DNA from: Bacteroides sp.
GTDB lineage: Bacteria; Bacteroidota; Bacteroidia; Bacteroidales; Bacteroidaceae
DNA length: 40,045 nucleotides
Direction: 5' to 3'
Assembly (NCBI GenBank): GCA_017471925.1
Contig: JAFURM010000050.1
Span: 1 to 40,045, forward strand
The notes below the pieces were generated by a model. It saw nothing but the letters and a program-made list of their open reading frames with translations, was not told the origin of the DNA and searched no databases. Within the stretch, counting starts at the first letter, position 1, and each line of letters begins with the position of its first letter. The position numbers and the translations under genes are program-made. Below are positions 8,041 to 16,894 of this stretch, piece after piece.

Positions 8041-10111
8041 ACAGCAGCAGAATCAGCGCCAGCGTGCCGAGCAGGAAGACGAAGACATACTGTTGCACCC
8101 GTCCGCTCTGCAGGCTGCGGATGCTGTCGCTGGCGGCATTGGCACTCCAGGCCAGGAAGTCGAAAGCACCGTCCACCACATGGCGATCCCACCAGGCAAT
8201 GGGGCGGCTGATGCATCCGAAGATAATCCGGTGAGTGACAAACTGGTAGACTTCATCGATATAGAAGCGGTGGTAGGCCGCTTTCCACAATCCGCTGAAA
8301 CGGCGCTGCAGGGCATCGGCCACGGGCTGCTTTTCGCCCTTATAGATATAGGTGGCCAGCAAGATGGCACCCGCTGCCACAGCGATGCTGGTGGCGGCCA
8401 CGCCCCAATCCAGATGGATGTCATAGGCCGTGCCGTCGGCAGTGGTGAAGTGTCCGAAGGGGATGAATCCGGCCACGCAGGTGACGGCGGCCAGGAATAT
8501 CAGAGGCAGAGACATGGGGAGGGTATCTCCGAGCCTCTCCCTAACCCTCCCCCGAGGGGAGGGAACAGAGTAAGAATGCTCAGTATCTCCAAGCCTCTCC
8601 CTAACCCTCCCCCGAGGGGAGGGAACAGCGTAAGAATGCTCAGTATCTCCAAGCCTCTCCCTAACAGCGTAGGAATGCTCAGTATCTCCAAGCTCCCCCT
8701 CGGGGGGAGTTGAGGGGGCTCCGGGGGGAGTTGAGGGGGCTCCGTACACAGATGTTTTCCCCCAGAAAATGCCATAATAAAGGCGGAACATATAGAAAGC
8801 CGTCATGCCGGCAATCAGCGTCATGGCTCCTCCCATGACGGGGCTGAACCGGAAGCAGGCAGTCAGAATCTCGTCTTTGGAGAAGAAGCCCGAGAAGGGC
8901 GGTATGCCCGCAATGGCCAGGCAGGCGATGAGGAAGGTCCAATGGGTGACGGGCATATACTTGCGCAGGCCGCCCATGGCCGACATCTCGTTGCTGTGTA
9001 CGGCATGGATGATGCTGCCCGCTCCCAGGAAGAGCAGGGCCTTGAACATGGCATGAGTGAAGAGGTGGAACATGGAGGCCATGTAGCCCAGCCCCCCGTG
9101 GTGCGGGTCGTCGCCGGTGCATACCCCCAGCGCCACCATCATGAATCCGATTTGAGAAATGGTGGAGAAGGCCAGCACACGCTTGATGTCGCTCTGCACG
9201 CAGGCCACCGAGGCGGCATAGAAGGCGGTGAAGACCCCCACGTAGGCCACGATGTGGAGCACGTCGGGCGCATAGCCGATGAAGAGCGGAAACATGCGGG
9301 CCACTAAGTAGACACCTGCCACCACCATCGTGGCGGCATGAATCAGGGCACTGACCGGCGTGGGGCCCTCCATGGCGTCGGGCAGCCAGATGTGCAGGGG
9401 GAACATGGCACTCTTTCCCGCACCGCCGATGGACATCAGCCCCAGGGCGACGGGCAGCAGGCGGGCACCCTCGGCAGGCACGGAGGCCGCTTCACCGAAG
9501 AAACTGTAGGTGCCCGTATAGTAGCCGTAGACCAGGATGCCGATGAGGAATCCCAGGTCGGCGAAGCGCGTCACGATGAATGCCTTCTTGGAGGCGGCGA
9601 TGGCAGCCTGCCTGGTGTAGTAGAAACCGATGAGCAGGTAGGAAGAGACACCCACCAACTCCCAGAAGAGGTACATCTGGAAGATGTTGGTGGCCACCAC
9701 CAGTCCGAGCATGGACATGGTGAAGAGCGAGAGGAAGGCATAGTAGCGCTGGAATCCGCGCTCGCCCTTCATGTAGCCGAAGGAGTAGATGTGTACCATC
9801 AGGCTGACGGTAGAGATGACCACGAGCATCATCACCGAGATGGGGTCGAGCAGGATGCCCAGGTCGATGCTCAGCGTCTCCGTGAAGGGCAGCCAGCGGA
9901 AGTTGCAGGGGATGAGTGTCCCGAAGGTGCCGTCGGCCAGGCGTGGCATGGTGAAGTATTGCCCTGCCGTGAGCCACGACAGCACCGTCACGGCTCCCAA
10001 CGATACCGTGCCGATGAGTCCCGCCGTGCGATGGCCCATCCATTTGCCTCCCAGGCCCAGCGTGAGAAACGAGAGCAGCGGAAGCAGAAGTATCAGAATT
10101 GTATAGTCCAT
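8033..10111 (-). CDS. nuoL: NADH-quinone oxidoreductase subunit L with internal repeat insertion
   Basis: This 692-aa complex I subunit is the distal antiporter-like protein with the long lateral helix at its C-terminus. Family segments include FWELVGVSSYLLIGFYYTR, SAMFPLHIWLPDAMEGPTPVSALIHAATMVVAG and FSTISQIGFMMVALG. It is about 70 residues longer than usual. The excess lies at residues about 455-532, between a helix ending YYGIFWGK and the next helix beginning LPMSLPLIFLAA. It consists of repeated PSPRGRVRERLGDTEHS and GAPSTPP units encoded by DNA repeats (listed separately). The reading frame is intact across the insert, so the protein may be functional if the loop tolerates it. Confidence 0.95.
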   Translation of the reverse strand: MDYTILILLLPLLSFLTLGLGGKWMGHRTAGLIGTVSLGAVTVLSWLTAGQYFTMPRLADGTFGTLIPCNFRWLPFTETLSIDLGILLDPISVMMLVVISTVSLMVHIYSFGYMKGERGFQRYYAFLSLFTMSMLGLVVATNIFQMYLFWELVGVSSYLLIGFYYTRQAAIAASKKAFIVTRFADLGFLIGILVYGYYTGTYSFFGEAASVPAEGARLLPVALGLMSIGGAGKSAMFPLHIWLPDAMEGPTPVSALIHAATMVVAGVYLVARMFPLFIGYAPDVLHIVAYVGVFTAFYAASVACVQSDIKRVLAFSTISQIGFMMVALGVCTGDDPHHGGLGYMASMFHLFTHAMFKALLFLGAGSIIHAVHSNEMSAMGGLRKYMPVTHWTFLIACLAIAGIPPFSGFFSKDEILTACFRFSPVMGGAMTLIAGMTAFYMFRLYYGIFWGKTSVYGAPSTPPGAPSTPPEGELGDTEHSYAVRERLGDTEHSYAVPSPRGRVRERLGDTEHSYSVPSPRGRVRERLGDTLPMSLPLIFLAAVTCVAGFIPFGHFTTADGTAYDIHLDWGVAATSIAVAAGAILLATYIYKGEKQPVADALQRRFSGLWKAAYHRFYIDEVYQFVTHRIIFGCISRPIAWWDRHVVDGAFDFLAWSANAASDSIRSLQSGRVQQYVFVFLLGTLALILLLLI
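8521..8744. repeat. In-frame tandem repeats inside nuoL
   Basis: A 60-bp unit starting near 8521, 8581 and 8641 contains CCCTCCCCCGAGGGGAGGG, a palindromic word. The third copy lacks 21 bp of that palindrome. A fourth partial unit follows at about 8680. Then a 21-bp unit (GGGGGGAGTTGAGGGGGCTCC form) occurs twice, about 8702-8743. All lengths (60, 21, 21) are multiples of three, so nuoL stays open. Confidence 0.9.
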
Positions 10112-10145
10112 ATATGTTTTTTTAAAATGTTGGTTTTACTGTTTC

Positions 10146-10454
10146 CTACCACTTCAGCTCGTCCAGCTTGTTCACCTGGATGCTGCGCAGGTTGCGGTAG
10201 ATGTTGATCATGATGGCAATGGCCACGGCCGTCTCTGCCGCCGATATGGCAATGGAGAAGAGGGCGAAGAAGTAGCCCTCCATGCTTCCCGGGAAGAGAA
10301 AGCGGTTGAACACGGCAAAGTTGATGTCCGTGGCGTTCAGAATCAACTCCACGCTGATCAGGATGGCCAGCGTGTTGCGTCGGGTGAAGAAGCCATAGAT
10401 GCCGGCAAAGAACATGATGGCCGAGAGGATGAGGTAATATTCGATATGAATCAT
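10146..10454 (-). CDS. nuoK: NADH-quinone oxidoreductase subunit K
   Basis: This 102-aa subunit has three transmembrane helices. It matches NuoK in ISVELILNATDINFAVFNRF (with the conserved membrane Glu) and in AAETAVAIAIMINIYRN (second conserved Glu). The start is ATG 10454 (MIHIEYYLIL); the frame is open further upstream but only as a shadow of nuoJ. It forms part of the proton path next to NuoJ. Confidence 0.95.
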   Translation of the reverse strand: MIHIEYYLILSAIMFFAGIYGFFTRRNTLAILISVELILNATDINFAVFNRFLFPGSMEGYFFALFSIAISAAETAVAIAIMINIYRNLRSIQVNKLDELKW

Positions 10455-10510
10455 AGTGCGGATGATGGTTTTGGAGTTTTTGCAGCTTTGGGGGAATGGT
10501 TTGCGTCGCT

Positions 10511-11017
10511 TTATCTCTTCCGGGCGATGAGGATGCCGCCCACGATGCAGGCCAGCAGCAGTACGCTGACAGCTTCGAAGGGAAGCAGGTAGCCATATTT
10601 CTCGCCCGAGAGCATCTGTTGTCCGATGAGTGAAATGTTTATCTCGGTGGGCTTCAGGTCGGCGGGCGAGAGGAACTTGTGCTTCAGGGTGACGATGAGC
10701 ACGATGATCACTCCCACCATGGTGGCTCCCAGTCCGGCCCATATCCTGCTGCGTTTCAGGGCTTCGATGCGGTCGCCCTTGTCGCTTGTCAGCAGGATGG
10801 AGAAGACGTAGAGCACCACGATACCTCCGGCATACACCATCATCTGGACGGCTCCCAGGAAGGTGTAGCCCAGCAGGAAGTAGATGCCTGCCGTGCCGAA
10901 GAGCACGAAGAGCAGGTAGGTGGCCGAGCGCACGGTGTGCTTGGTGGTCACGGTCAGCACCGAGAATGCTGCGATGAAGGCAGCCAGGATGAAGAATACG
11001 ATTGTTTCGAGAGACAT
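10511..11017 (-). CDS. nuoJ: NADH-quinone oxidoreductase subunit J
   Basis: This 168-aa membrane subunit has five predicted helices. The family signature is TYLLFVLFGTAGIYFLLGYTFLG followed by MMVYAGGIVVLYVFSILL, with the region where NuoJ forms a pi-bulge helix. The start at 11017 lies 14 bp after the nuoI stop. Confidence 0.95.
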   Translation of the reverse strand: MSLETIVFFILAAFIAAFSVLTVTTKHTVRSATYLLFVLFGTAGIYFLLGYTFLGAVQMMVYAGGIVVLYVFSILLTSDKGDRIEALKRSRIWAGLGATMVGVIIVLIVTLKHKFLSPADLKPTEINISLIGQQMLSGEKYGYLLPFEAVSVLLLACIVGGILIARKR

Positions 11018-11031
11018 GTGTATAAAGGTGT

Positions 11032-11502
11032 TTAGTGGGTGATGTTGGGATGTTCGCAGGGTTGTGCCAGGTCAATGATGAGCTTGCTGCGGTCGAACAC
11101 GGCGTTCTCGAACTCCTGGTCGAAGGTGATGGCCCCGTGCGGGCAGGCATTCGTGCAGAGCTGGCAGAAGATGCACGAGCCGAGGTTGTACTCATAGGCC
11201 GTGAGCAGTTTTTTCTTCTTGCCCTCTTCGGTGGTTATCGTTTCGCTGGCAATGCGGATGGTGCCGTTGGGGCAGGCCATCTGGCAGAGTCCGCAGGCCA
11301 CGCACTTGTGTCGTCCCTCTTCGTCGTGGGGCATGGTCAGGCGGCCACGGAAGCGGTCGGGCAGGACGAGTGTCCGGCGGTTTTCGGGATACTGTTCGGT
11401 CACCTTCCGGGTGAAGAACTCGCGCAGGGTGGTCTTCAGTCCTGTGCCCAGGCTCACGATGGCCTGGACGATGGTGCCGGGATATGTCTTTTGGTCTTTC
11501 AT
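11032..11502 (-). CDS. nuoI: NADH-quinone oxidoreductase subunit I
   Basis: This 156-aa ferredoxin-like subunit carries two [4Fe-4S] clusters. The binding motifs are CVACGLCQMACP (residues 67-78) and CIFCQLCTNACP (110-121). It passes electrons along the peripheral arm to NuoB. Because NuoEFG are missing in this operon, NuoI is the likely entry point for electrons from a soluble donor such as ferredoxin or flavodoxin (inference). A 40-bp gap with heptamers separates it from nuoH. Confidence 0.96.
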   Translation of the reverse strand: MKDQKTYPGTIVQAIVSLGTGLKTTLREFFTRKVTEQYPENRRTLVLPDRFRGRLTMPHDEEGRHKCVACGLCQMACPNGTIRIASETITTEEGKKKKLLTAYEYNLGSCIFCQLCTNACPHGAITFDQEFENAVFDRSKLIIDLAQPCEHPNITH

Positions 11503-11542
11503 ATTCTTTAATTATGAATTATCAACTATCAACTGTCAACTG
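11503..11542. repeat. Heptamer tract between nuoH and nuoI
   Basis: Four TCAAYTR heptamers (about 11520-11545) fill most of this short gap and run to the nuoH stop codon. Confidence 0.75.
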
Positions 11543-12619
11543 TCAGAAGTGCAGGCCGAAGGTGGCTATCAGCGCCATCAGCAGCAGGTTTACCATGGAG
11601 ATGGGCACCAGGAACTTCCACTCTAAGGTCAGAATCTGGTCTATACGCAGGCGTGGGAAGCTCCAGCGCATCCACATCATGAGCCACACGACGAAGAAGG
11701 CTTTGCCGAAAAACCACAGGAAGCCGGGTATGCAGTCCATCACGCCGTTGAATCCCTCCCAGCCCGCGATGTGCAGGGGCATCCATCCGCCCAGGAAGAC
11801 GGTGGCGGCGATGGCGGCCACGATGAAGAGGTTCAGGTATTCGGCCAGGTAGAAGAAGCCGAAGCCCATGCCGCTGTATTCGGTGTGATAGCCGGCCGTC
11901 AGTTCGCTTTCGGCTTCGGGCAGGTCAAAGGGGCCGCGGTTGCACTCGGCGTTGCCGGCAATCAGGTAGATGACGAAGGCGATGAGCGCGGGCACGTGTC
12001 CCTTGAAGATGAACCAGGCGTCGGCCTGTCCCTCCACGATTTCGCTCATCTGCATGGTGCCGGCCAGCACAACCATCGTCAGGATGCTCATCCCGACGGA
12101 GAGTTCATAGCTCACGATCTGCGCTCCGCTTCGGATGGCACCGATGAGGGAAAACTTGTTGTTGCTGCTCCATCCGGCCAGCAGGATGCCCACCACGCCG
12201 ATGCTCGACGCCGCCAGGATGAAGAAGACGCCCACGTTGAAGTCCAGCACCTCCAGCCCCTTGGAGATGGGCAGGCAGGCAAAGGTGAGAAACGAGGCCA
12301 GCAGTATCATGTAGGGCGCCAGGCGGTAGAGCACCTTGTCCACGCCCTTGGGGGCGAAGATTTCCTTGGTCAGCATCTTCAGCACGTCACAGATGACCTG
12401 CAGGCTTCCCCACGGGCCCACGCGCATCGGGCCCAGGCGGCATTGGAAGAAGGCGCACACTTTGCGCTCCATATAAATGAGGATGATGGCCAGCAGGGCA
12501 TAGAGCAGGACGATGCCCACTCCCACGGCCACGCACTCCAGAAAAACGGCCAGTCGCTCGGGCATGGCCGAGACGAGCCATTGGTGTATACACTCTGTCA
12601 TGTCATTAAAGTCGTACAT
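11543..12619 (-). CDS. nuoH: NADH-quinone oxidoreductase subunit H
   Basis: This 358-aa membrane subunit with about eight helices lines the quinone chamber. Conserved segments are [52 protein letters not shown] and [21 protein letters not shown] (the acidic quinone-site loop). The start at 12619 lies 3 bp after the nuoCD stop, so the two are probably translationally coupled. Confidence 0.96.
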   Translation of the reverse strand: MYDFNDMTECIHQWLVSAMPERLAVFLECVAVGVGIVLLYALLAIILIYMERKVCAFFQCRLGPMRVGPWGSLQVICDVLKMLTKEIFAPKGVDKVLYRLAPYMILLASFLTFACLPISKGLEVLDFNVGVFFILAASSIGVVGILLAGWSSNNKFSLIGAIRSGAQIVSYELSVGMSILTMVVLAGTMQMSEIVEGQADAWFIFKGHVPALIAFVIYLIAGNAECNRGPFDLPEAESELTAGYHTEYSGMGFGFFYLAEYLNLFIVAAIAATVFLGGWMPLHIAGWEGFNGVMDCIPGFLWFFGKAFFVVWLMMWMRWSFPRLRIDQILTLEWKFLVPISMVNLLLMALIATFGLHF

Positions 12620-12622
12620 AGC

Positions 12623-14218
12623 TTATCTGTCTATATCGGGTACTACATAATCCAACGTGCCGCCGATGGCTATCAGGTCGGCAATCTTCTGTCCGCGGGT
12701 GATGGTGTCCACAACCGATACTAACGGCAGCCCCGTGCTGCGATAGTGCAGGCGGTAGGGGTATTTGTCGCCACGGCTTTCCAAGTAGACGCCGAACTCG
12801 CCCCGGCTGCCCTCCACGGCTGCATAGTAGGCACCTTCGGGCACACGGATGACGGGCTTCATCTTCTCCTGTATGGGGCCTTCGGGGATGTTGTCGATGA
12901 GCTGCTCCAGGATGTGCAGGCTCTCCTCAATCTCCTCCATGCGCACCATGTAGCGCGCCATGCAGTCGCCCCCCTTGCGGAGCACTTCGCGGAACTCCAC
13001 ACGGTCATAGGCGGCATAGGGATGACGCTTGCGCACGTCGCACTTCCATCCGCAGGCCCGTCCGGTGCCGCCCGTCGCTCCGAAGCCGATGGCATCCTTG
13101 CGGCTCAGGAATCCGGTGCCCGTCAGCCGGCGGCGGGCAATGATGTTGCCCGTGAAGATGTCGTGATACTCCTTCATCTGGCGGCGCAGGTAGGGAATCA
13201 GCCGCTTCACCCGTCGCTGGAAGTCGGGGTGGAGGTCGGCCTGCACGCCGCCTATGGTGTTGTAGTTCAGGATGAGCCGTCCGCCGCAGGTCTCCTCGAA
13301 GATGTCCAATACGTGCTCGCGGTCACGGAAGCCATAGAGGAAGGCGGTGGTGGCCCCCATGTCCTGACACAGGCAGGAGAAGAAGAGCAGGTGGGAGTCG
13401 ATGCGCTGCAGCTCGTCCATGAGGGTGCGGATGACCTTTACGCGGTCGCTCACCTCCACCCCCATGGCCTGCTCGATGCACATGCACAGGGCGTGGCGGT
13501 TCTGCATGGCGCCCAGGTAATCCAGCCGGTCGGTCAGGGCCAGTGTCTGCGGATAGGTCAGGCTTTCGTTCATCTTCTCTATGCCCCGGTGGATGTAGCC
13601 GCAGTTCACGTCTGTCTTGCGTATGTTCTCTCCCTCTAACGAGACGCGGAAGCGCAGCACGCCGTGGGTGGCCGGATGTTGCGGGCCTATGTTCACCACG
13701 TACTCCTCGGGCTGGAAGAGCAGGTGTGTCCTCTCTTCCAGGGTGCCGTCTTCACGCTTGTGATAGCTGTGGGTGAGGTCGCTGGTCTCTTCGTTGGTCA
13801 TGCGCAGGGGGTTGTCGGCTTCGGGCTTGTTGTCCTTGCGCAGGGGGAATCCCTGCCAGTCGTGGCGCAGGTAGAGGCGGCGCATGTCGGGATGTCCCAG
13901 GAAGCGGATGCCGAAGAAGTCATAGACTTCGCGCTCCTTCAGCAGGGCGGCCGGAAAGATGTCGCTGACGCTGGGCAGCAGGGCTTGCACGCGGTCGCAG
14001 GTAGCCGTGCGCACCGTGATGCTCTCGCGGGTGACGGTGGATTCCAGCAGGTAGACCACTCCCAGACCGCATGCCACTTCAGCAGGGTCGGCTCCATCCG
14101 CTGCCGGCTCTCCCCAATCCATGCCGATGAGGTCAATGAGGTAGTCCATCTCCTCTGCCTCGCGCAGGCGGGTCATCTCCTCATGCAGTTTTTCGGGGGC
14201 TATATATATTGTTTCCAT
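12623..14218 (-). CDS. nuoCD: Fused NADH-quinone oxidoreductase subunits C and D
   Basis: This 531-aa protein joins NuoC and NuoD. The C part (about 1-150) shows LLKEREVYDFFGIRFLGHPD and MRRLYLRHDWQGFPLRKD. The D part starts near 165 and shows IGPQHPATHGVLRF (quinone-site His and following Thr/His), GYIHRGIEKM, RLDYLGAMQNRHALC and GGVQADLHPDF. It ends with GTLDYVVPDIDR, the usual NuoD end. The fusion is common in Bacteroidetes and some other lineages. It lies 12 bp after nuoB. Confidence 0.95.
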   Translation of the reverse strand: METIYIAPEKLHEEMTRLREAEEMDYLIDLIGMDWGEPAADGADPAEVACGLGVVYLLESTVTRESITVRTATCDRVQALLPSVSDIFPAALLKEREVYDFFGIRFLGHPDMRRLYLRHDWQGFPLRKDNKPEADNPLRMTNEETSDLTHSYHKREDGTLEERTHLLFQPEEYVVNIGPQHPATHGVLRFRVSLEGENIRKTDVNCGYIHRGIEKMNESLTYPQTLALTDRLDYLGAMQNRHALCMCIEQAMGVEVSDRVKVIRTLMDELQRIDSHLLFFSCLCQDMGATTAFLYGFRDREHVLDIFEETCGGRLILNYNTIGGVQADLHPDFQRRVKRLIPYLRRQMKEYHDIFTGNIIARRRLTGTGFLSRKDAIGFGATGGTGRACGWKCDVRKRHPYAAYDRVEFREVLRKGGDCMARYMVRMEEIEESLHILEQLIDNIPEGPIQEKMKPVIRVPEGAYYAAVEGSRGEFGVYLESRGDKYPYRLHYRSTGLPLVSVVDTITRGQKIADLIAIGGTLDYVVPDIDR

Positions 14219-14230
14219 ATACCTTGGTTA

Positions 14231-14812
14231 TTATGATTCTTTTTTCTTCTTGTTGATTCCACCCAGAAACTTCTCCACCTTCACCTTGCGCTGCAGTTGC
14301 ATCATGCCATACAGGAAGGATTCGGGGCGCGGAGGACAGCCGGGGATGTAGACGTCCACCGGCAGAATCTGATCCACACCCTGCACCACGTGGTAGGACT
14401 TGCGGAAGGGACCTCCGCTCACGGCACAGCCGCCTACGGCGATGACATACTTGGGGTCGGCCATCTGGTCATACAGGCGTCGCAACACGGGGGCCATCTT
14501 GTGGGTGATGGTGCCGCTCACCAGGATGACGTCGGCCTGTCGGGGACTGTTTCGCGTCACCTCAAAGCCGAAGCGGGCAATGTCATATCGTGCGGCACAG
14601 ACAGCCATGAACTCAATGCCGCAGCAGCTGGTGGCGAAGGTCAGCGGCCACAGGGAGTTGCTGCGCCCCCAGTCGATGAGGTCGTCCAGCGCACCGACCA
14701 CCACGTTGGTGCCGCCGGCGTTCAGCTCTCTGACCAGTTGCTCCAGTGTCTCGTTGTCCTTGAACTCCTCATAGGGGACGGACTTGATTTTGGGACGTTT
14801 CAGGCTTTCCAT
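14231..14812 (-). CDS. nuoB: NADH-quinone oxidoreductase subunit B
   Basis: This 193-aa subunit holds the terminal [4Fe-4S] cluster N2. The ligands are Cys63 and Cys64 in [10 protein letters not shown], Cys129 in [11 protein letters not shown] and Cys159 in [10 protein letters not shown] chose ATG 14812 ([10 protein letters not shown]), which overlaps the end of nuoA by 13 bp; the longer open frame upstream is a shadow of nuoA. A lysine-rich tail ends the protein. Confidence 0.95.
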   Translation of the reverse strand: MESLKRPKIKSVPYEEFKDNETLEQLVRELNAGGTNVVVGALDDLIDWGRSNSLWPLTFATSCCGIEFMAVCAARYDIARFGFEVTRNSPRQADVILVSGTITHKMAPVLRRLYDQMADPKYVIAVGGCAVSGGPFRKSYHVVQGVDQILPVDVYIPGCPPRPESFLYGMMQLQRKVKVEKFLGGINKKKKES

Positions 14813-15153
14813 TCCAACGCTCCTTTCCTCCAGGCATAGGCAAGGCCCAGAACCAGTATGATGAAAAAGAACAGGATGCCCAGCAGCCCGGCTCCGCCGA
14901 GCTGGCGAGTCACCACGGCCCAGGGAAAGAGAAACACGGTTTCCACTTCGAACATCAGGAAGAGGATGGCAAACAGGTAGTAGCCCACCCGAAACTGCAT
15001 CCAGGAATGCCCGCGGGTGGGGATGCCACATTCATATGGCTCCAGCTTCTGGGCATTGCTGCTGTGGGGCGCAATCAGGCGTGACAGCACGTTGACGATA
15101 CCCACAAAGGTGATGGCCGTCACGATGACGGTCACAAGCATAGTAAAGTTCAT
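14800..15153 (-). CDS. nuoA: NADH-quinone oxidoreductase subunit A
   Basis: This 117-aa subunit has three helices. It matches NuoA in [36 protein letters not shown] (the conserved Cys loop) and in FLFPWAVV. It is the first gene of the nuo operon. I find no canonical promoter in the 131 bp upstream, so transcription may begin at or before the small secreted-protein gene at 15659. Confidence 0.95.
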   Translation of the reverse strand: MNFTMLVTVIVTAITFVGIVNVLSRLIAPHSSNAQKLEPYECGIPTRGHSWMQFRVGYYLFAILFLMFEVETVFLFPWAVVTRQLGGAGLLGILFFFIILVLGLAYAWRKGALEWKA

Positions 15154-15284
15154 GTGATTGAGATAATATGAGTTTTAATGTGCACTGTTTCTGTACGTTG
15201 GCCCTATGACGGGCCATTCTCCCGCACCGGCCTCGTTTCCGATGGGCGGGCAGGGGGCCTTCCGGCGTAGGAGAGTCAGTTTTG

Positions 15285-15659
15285 TCAACACAGGATTTTC
15301 CTCAGGCCGTAGATGTAGTAGCCCAAGGGGTCGCTCGGGGGCGGACAGGGGAGTATGGTGCAGGCGTACCCTTGCTGTGCCAGGGGGGCACGCAGCAGTT
15401 TGGCGCGGGTGGCAGGCAGGCGCATATACTTGCTCTTGAAGCTCTGTGCGCTGTCCGTCATGTTCAGGGCATTCGTGTGCGAGGAGATGTACTTGTAGAA
15501 GTCGTCCAGCAGTTGCTGCATGGTCGGCGCTTGCGACAGGCTGCATTGCTCGCTTGCATCGGCGGGGCAGGCACAGCCGTTGCTTTCACCCTCCGTTGCG
15601 CTTGCGTGCAGCAGGAGAATCAGCAACATCAACGATATCATCTTTATGCACTGCTTCAT
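15285..15659 (-). CDS. Small secreted cysteine-rich protein of unknown function
   Basis: This 124-aa protein has a good signal peptide (MKQCIKMISLMLLILLLHASA). The mature part has six cysteines (NGCACP, EQCS, YACTILPCPPP and a final KILC) that could form disulfides in the periplasm. Its middle is helical (MQQLLDDFYKYISSHTNALN). I do not recognise the family. I chose ATG 15659, which places the signal peptide at the N-terminus. It lies upstream of nuoA on the same strand. On the minus strand a TACATTTG box (15698-15691) could serve as a -7 element. Confidence 0.6.
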   Translation of the reverse strand: MKQCIKMISLMLLILLLHASATEGESNGCACPADASEQCSLSQAPTMQQLLDDFYKYISSHTNALNMTDSAQSFKSKYMRLPATRAKLLRAPLAQQGYACTILPCPPPSDPLGYYIYGLRKILC

Positions 15660-15749
15660 GTTTCCCGGCTCGTTTTCTTGTTTTAGGCTGCAAATGTATA
15701 ACAAAAAATGTTAGGTTGTCTTTCTTGCCGACAAGAATTTACCTCTTTT

Positions 15750-15923
15750 AGAGTCTGTTTTAAATTTATTCAGTCTTTTTATGAGGAGTCTTTTCGAGAG
15801 TTTTTGTTCGCTCTTTCAAGGAGCATAGCGGGCTATGTGACGAGAAAGAACGGGCAGAAGAGCCGAAAAGAGACTCATGGAAAGCGAATAATAAAAGGAT
15901 GGAATAAATTAAAAACAGACTCT
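15750..15923. mobile_element. MITE-like 174-bp imperfect palindrome, copy 1
   Basis: The ends are AGAGTCTGTTTTAAATTTATT and its near complement AATAAATTAAAAACAGACTCT. Most of each arm can pair with the other. The centre is CATAGC-GG-GCTATG (15824-15837). It matches 29350-29523 along its full length with scattered differences, and both copies are 174 bp long. It carries no gene. It ends 5 bp beyond the histidine kinase stop codon. I see no clear target-site duplication. Confidence 0.85.
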
Positions 15924-15928
15924 AATAG

Positions 15929-16894
15929 TCACTTGAATAGCAGGGTGAAGCAGGTGCCGCCTTCGGGGCTGGACTCCACGGTGATGTTGCCGCCGTGGCG
16001 GGTCATGATTTGTCGGCAGAGGCTGAGCCCGATGCCTGAGCCGCAGGGCTTGGTGGTGAAGAAGGGCACGAATACCTTGTCCTGCACCTCGGGCAATATG
16101 CCGCAACCGTTGTCGCTCACGGTTATCAGGCACTCCCACGCTATAGAGGCATGCATCGTCACCTCTATACGTGGGTGCGCTTGCCTGCTACACGCTTCGC
16201 GCGCGTTCTTTATAAGATTGATGAGCACCTGTTCCACTTGCGTGCGATCCATCATGACGATGCGGTCGCTGTGGGGGATGGAGATGTGGATGTCGCTTTC
16301 GGGGTATAGCTCCTGCAGGTCGCTGAAGAGGGCGCGTATGGACTCGGGCCGCAGGGTGGGGGCGGGCAGACGGGTCAGCTTGCGGTAGTTCTCCACAAAC
16401 TCCAGCAGCCCCTTGCTGCGCCGGTGTATGGTCTGCATCCCTTGGCGCATGACGGCACTGTCTTCCTCTCCCATCTTCCTTTCGCTCAGGGTTTCGGAGA
16501 GGGAGATGATGGGGGTGATGGAGTTCATGATTTCGTGGGTCAGCACACGGATGAGCTTCTGCCAGGCCTCCATCTCGTTGTGCTGCATGGTGCGGGTGCG
16601 GAAGTTGTGCATGGCCAGAGAGAGCTCTTGCACCATCTCTTCGATGGCGGGGTTCTTGTAGGGGGTGCGGAAGGAGAGCATCATGTTGTCGTGGCGCAGG
16701 CTTTCGGCCAGGTGGTGCATCATGCGCACCTGCATCATCTGCAGGTGATAGAGGTGGAAGGCTGTCCCTGCCAGGAGCAGCAGGGCAATGACTGCACTGA
16801 ACCACAGCTCTCCTTGCAGCAGCAGGCAGATGCCGGCAGCCAGCAGGGCGATGGCGATGACGTGCAGGGCAACGATGAGTGAATAGCGTTTCAT
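15929..16894 (-). CDS. Sensor histidine kinase, likely intramembrane-sensing
   Basis: This 321-aa kinase has two N-terminal helices (about 5-26 and 32-50) joined by only a few residues (QGELW), so there is no periplasmic sensor domain. The H-box is VLTHEIMNSITPI with His120. The N-box is LINLIKNAREA, and the ATP lid has SDNGCGI, VFVPFFTTK and GSGIGLSLC. Its start overlaps the stop of the response regulator by ATGA. It would phosphorylate that regulator. The near-absent periplasmic loop suggests it senses within the membrane, perhaps through the neighbouring transporter (inference). Confidence 0.93.
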   Translation of the reverse strand: MKRYSLIVALHVIAIALLAAGICLLLQGELWFSAVIALLLLAGTAFHLYHLQMMQVRMMHHLAESLRHDNMMLSFRTPYKNPAIEEMVQELSLAMHNFRTRTMQHNEMEAWQKLIRVLTHEIMNSITPIISLSETLSERKMGEEDSAVMRQGMQTIHRRSKGLLEFVENYRKLTRLPAPTLRPESIRALFSDLQELYPESDIHISIPHSDRIVMMDRTQVEQVLINLIKNAREACSRQAHPRIEVTMHASIAWECLITVSDNGCGILPEVQDKVFVPFFTTKPCGSGIGLSLCRQIMTRHGGNITVESSPEGGTCFTLLFK

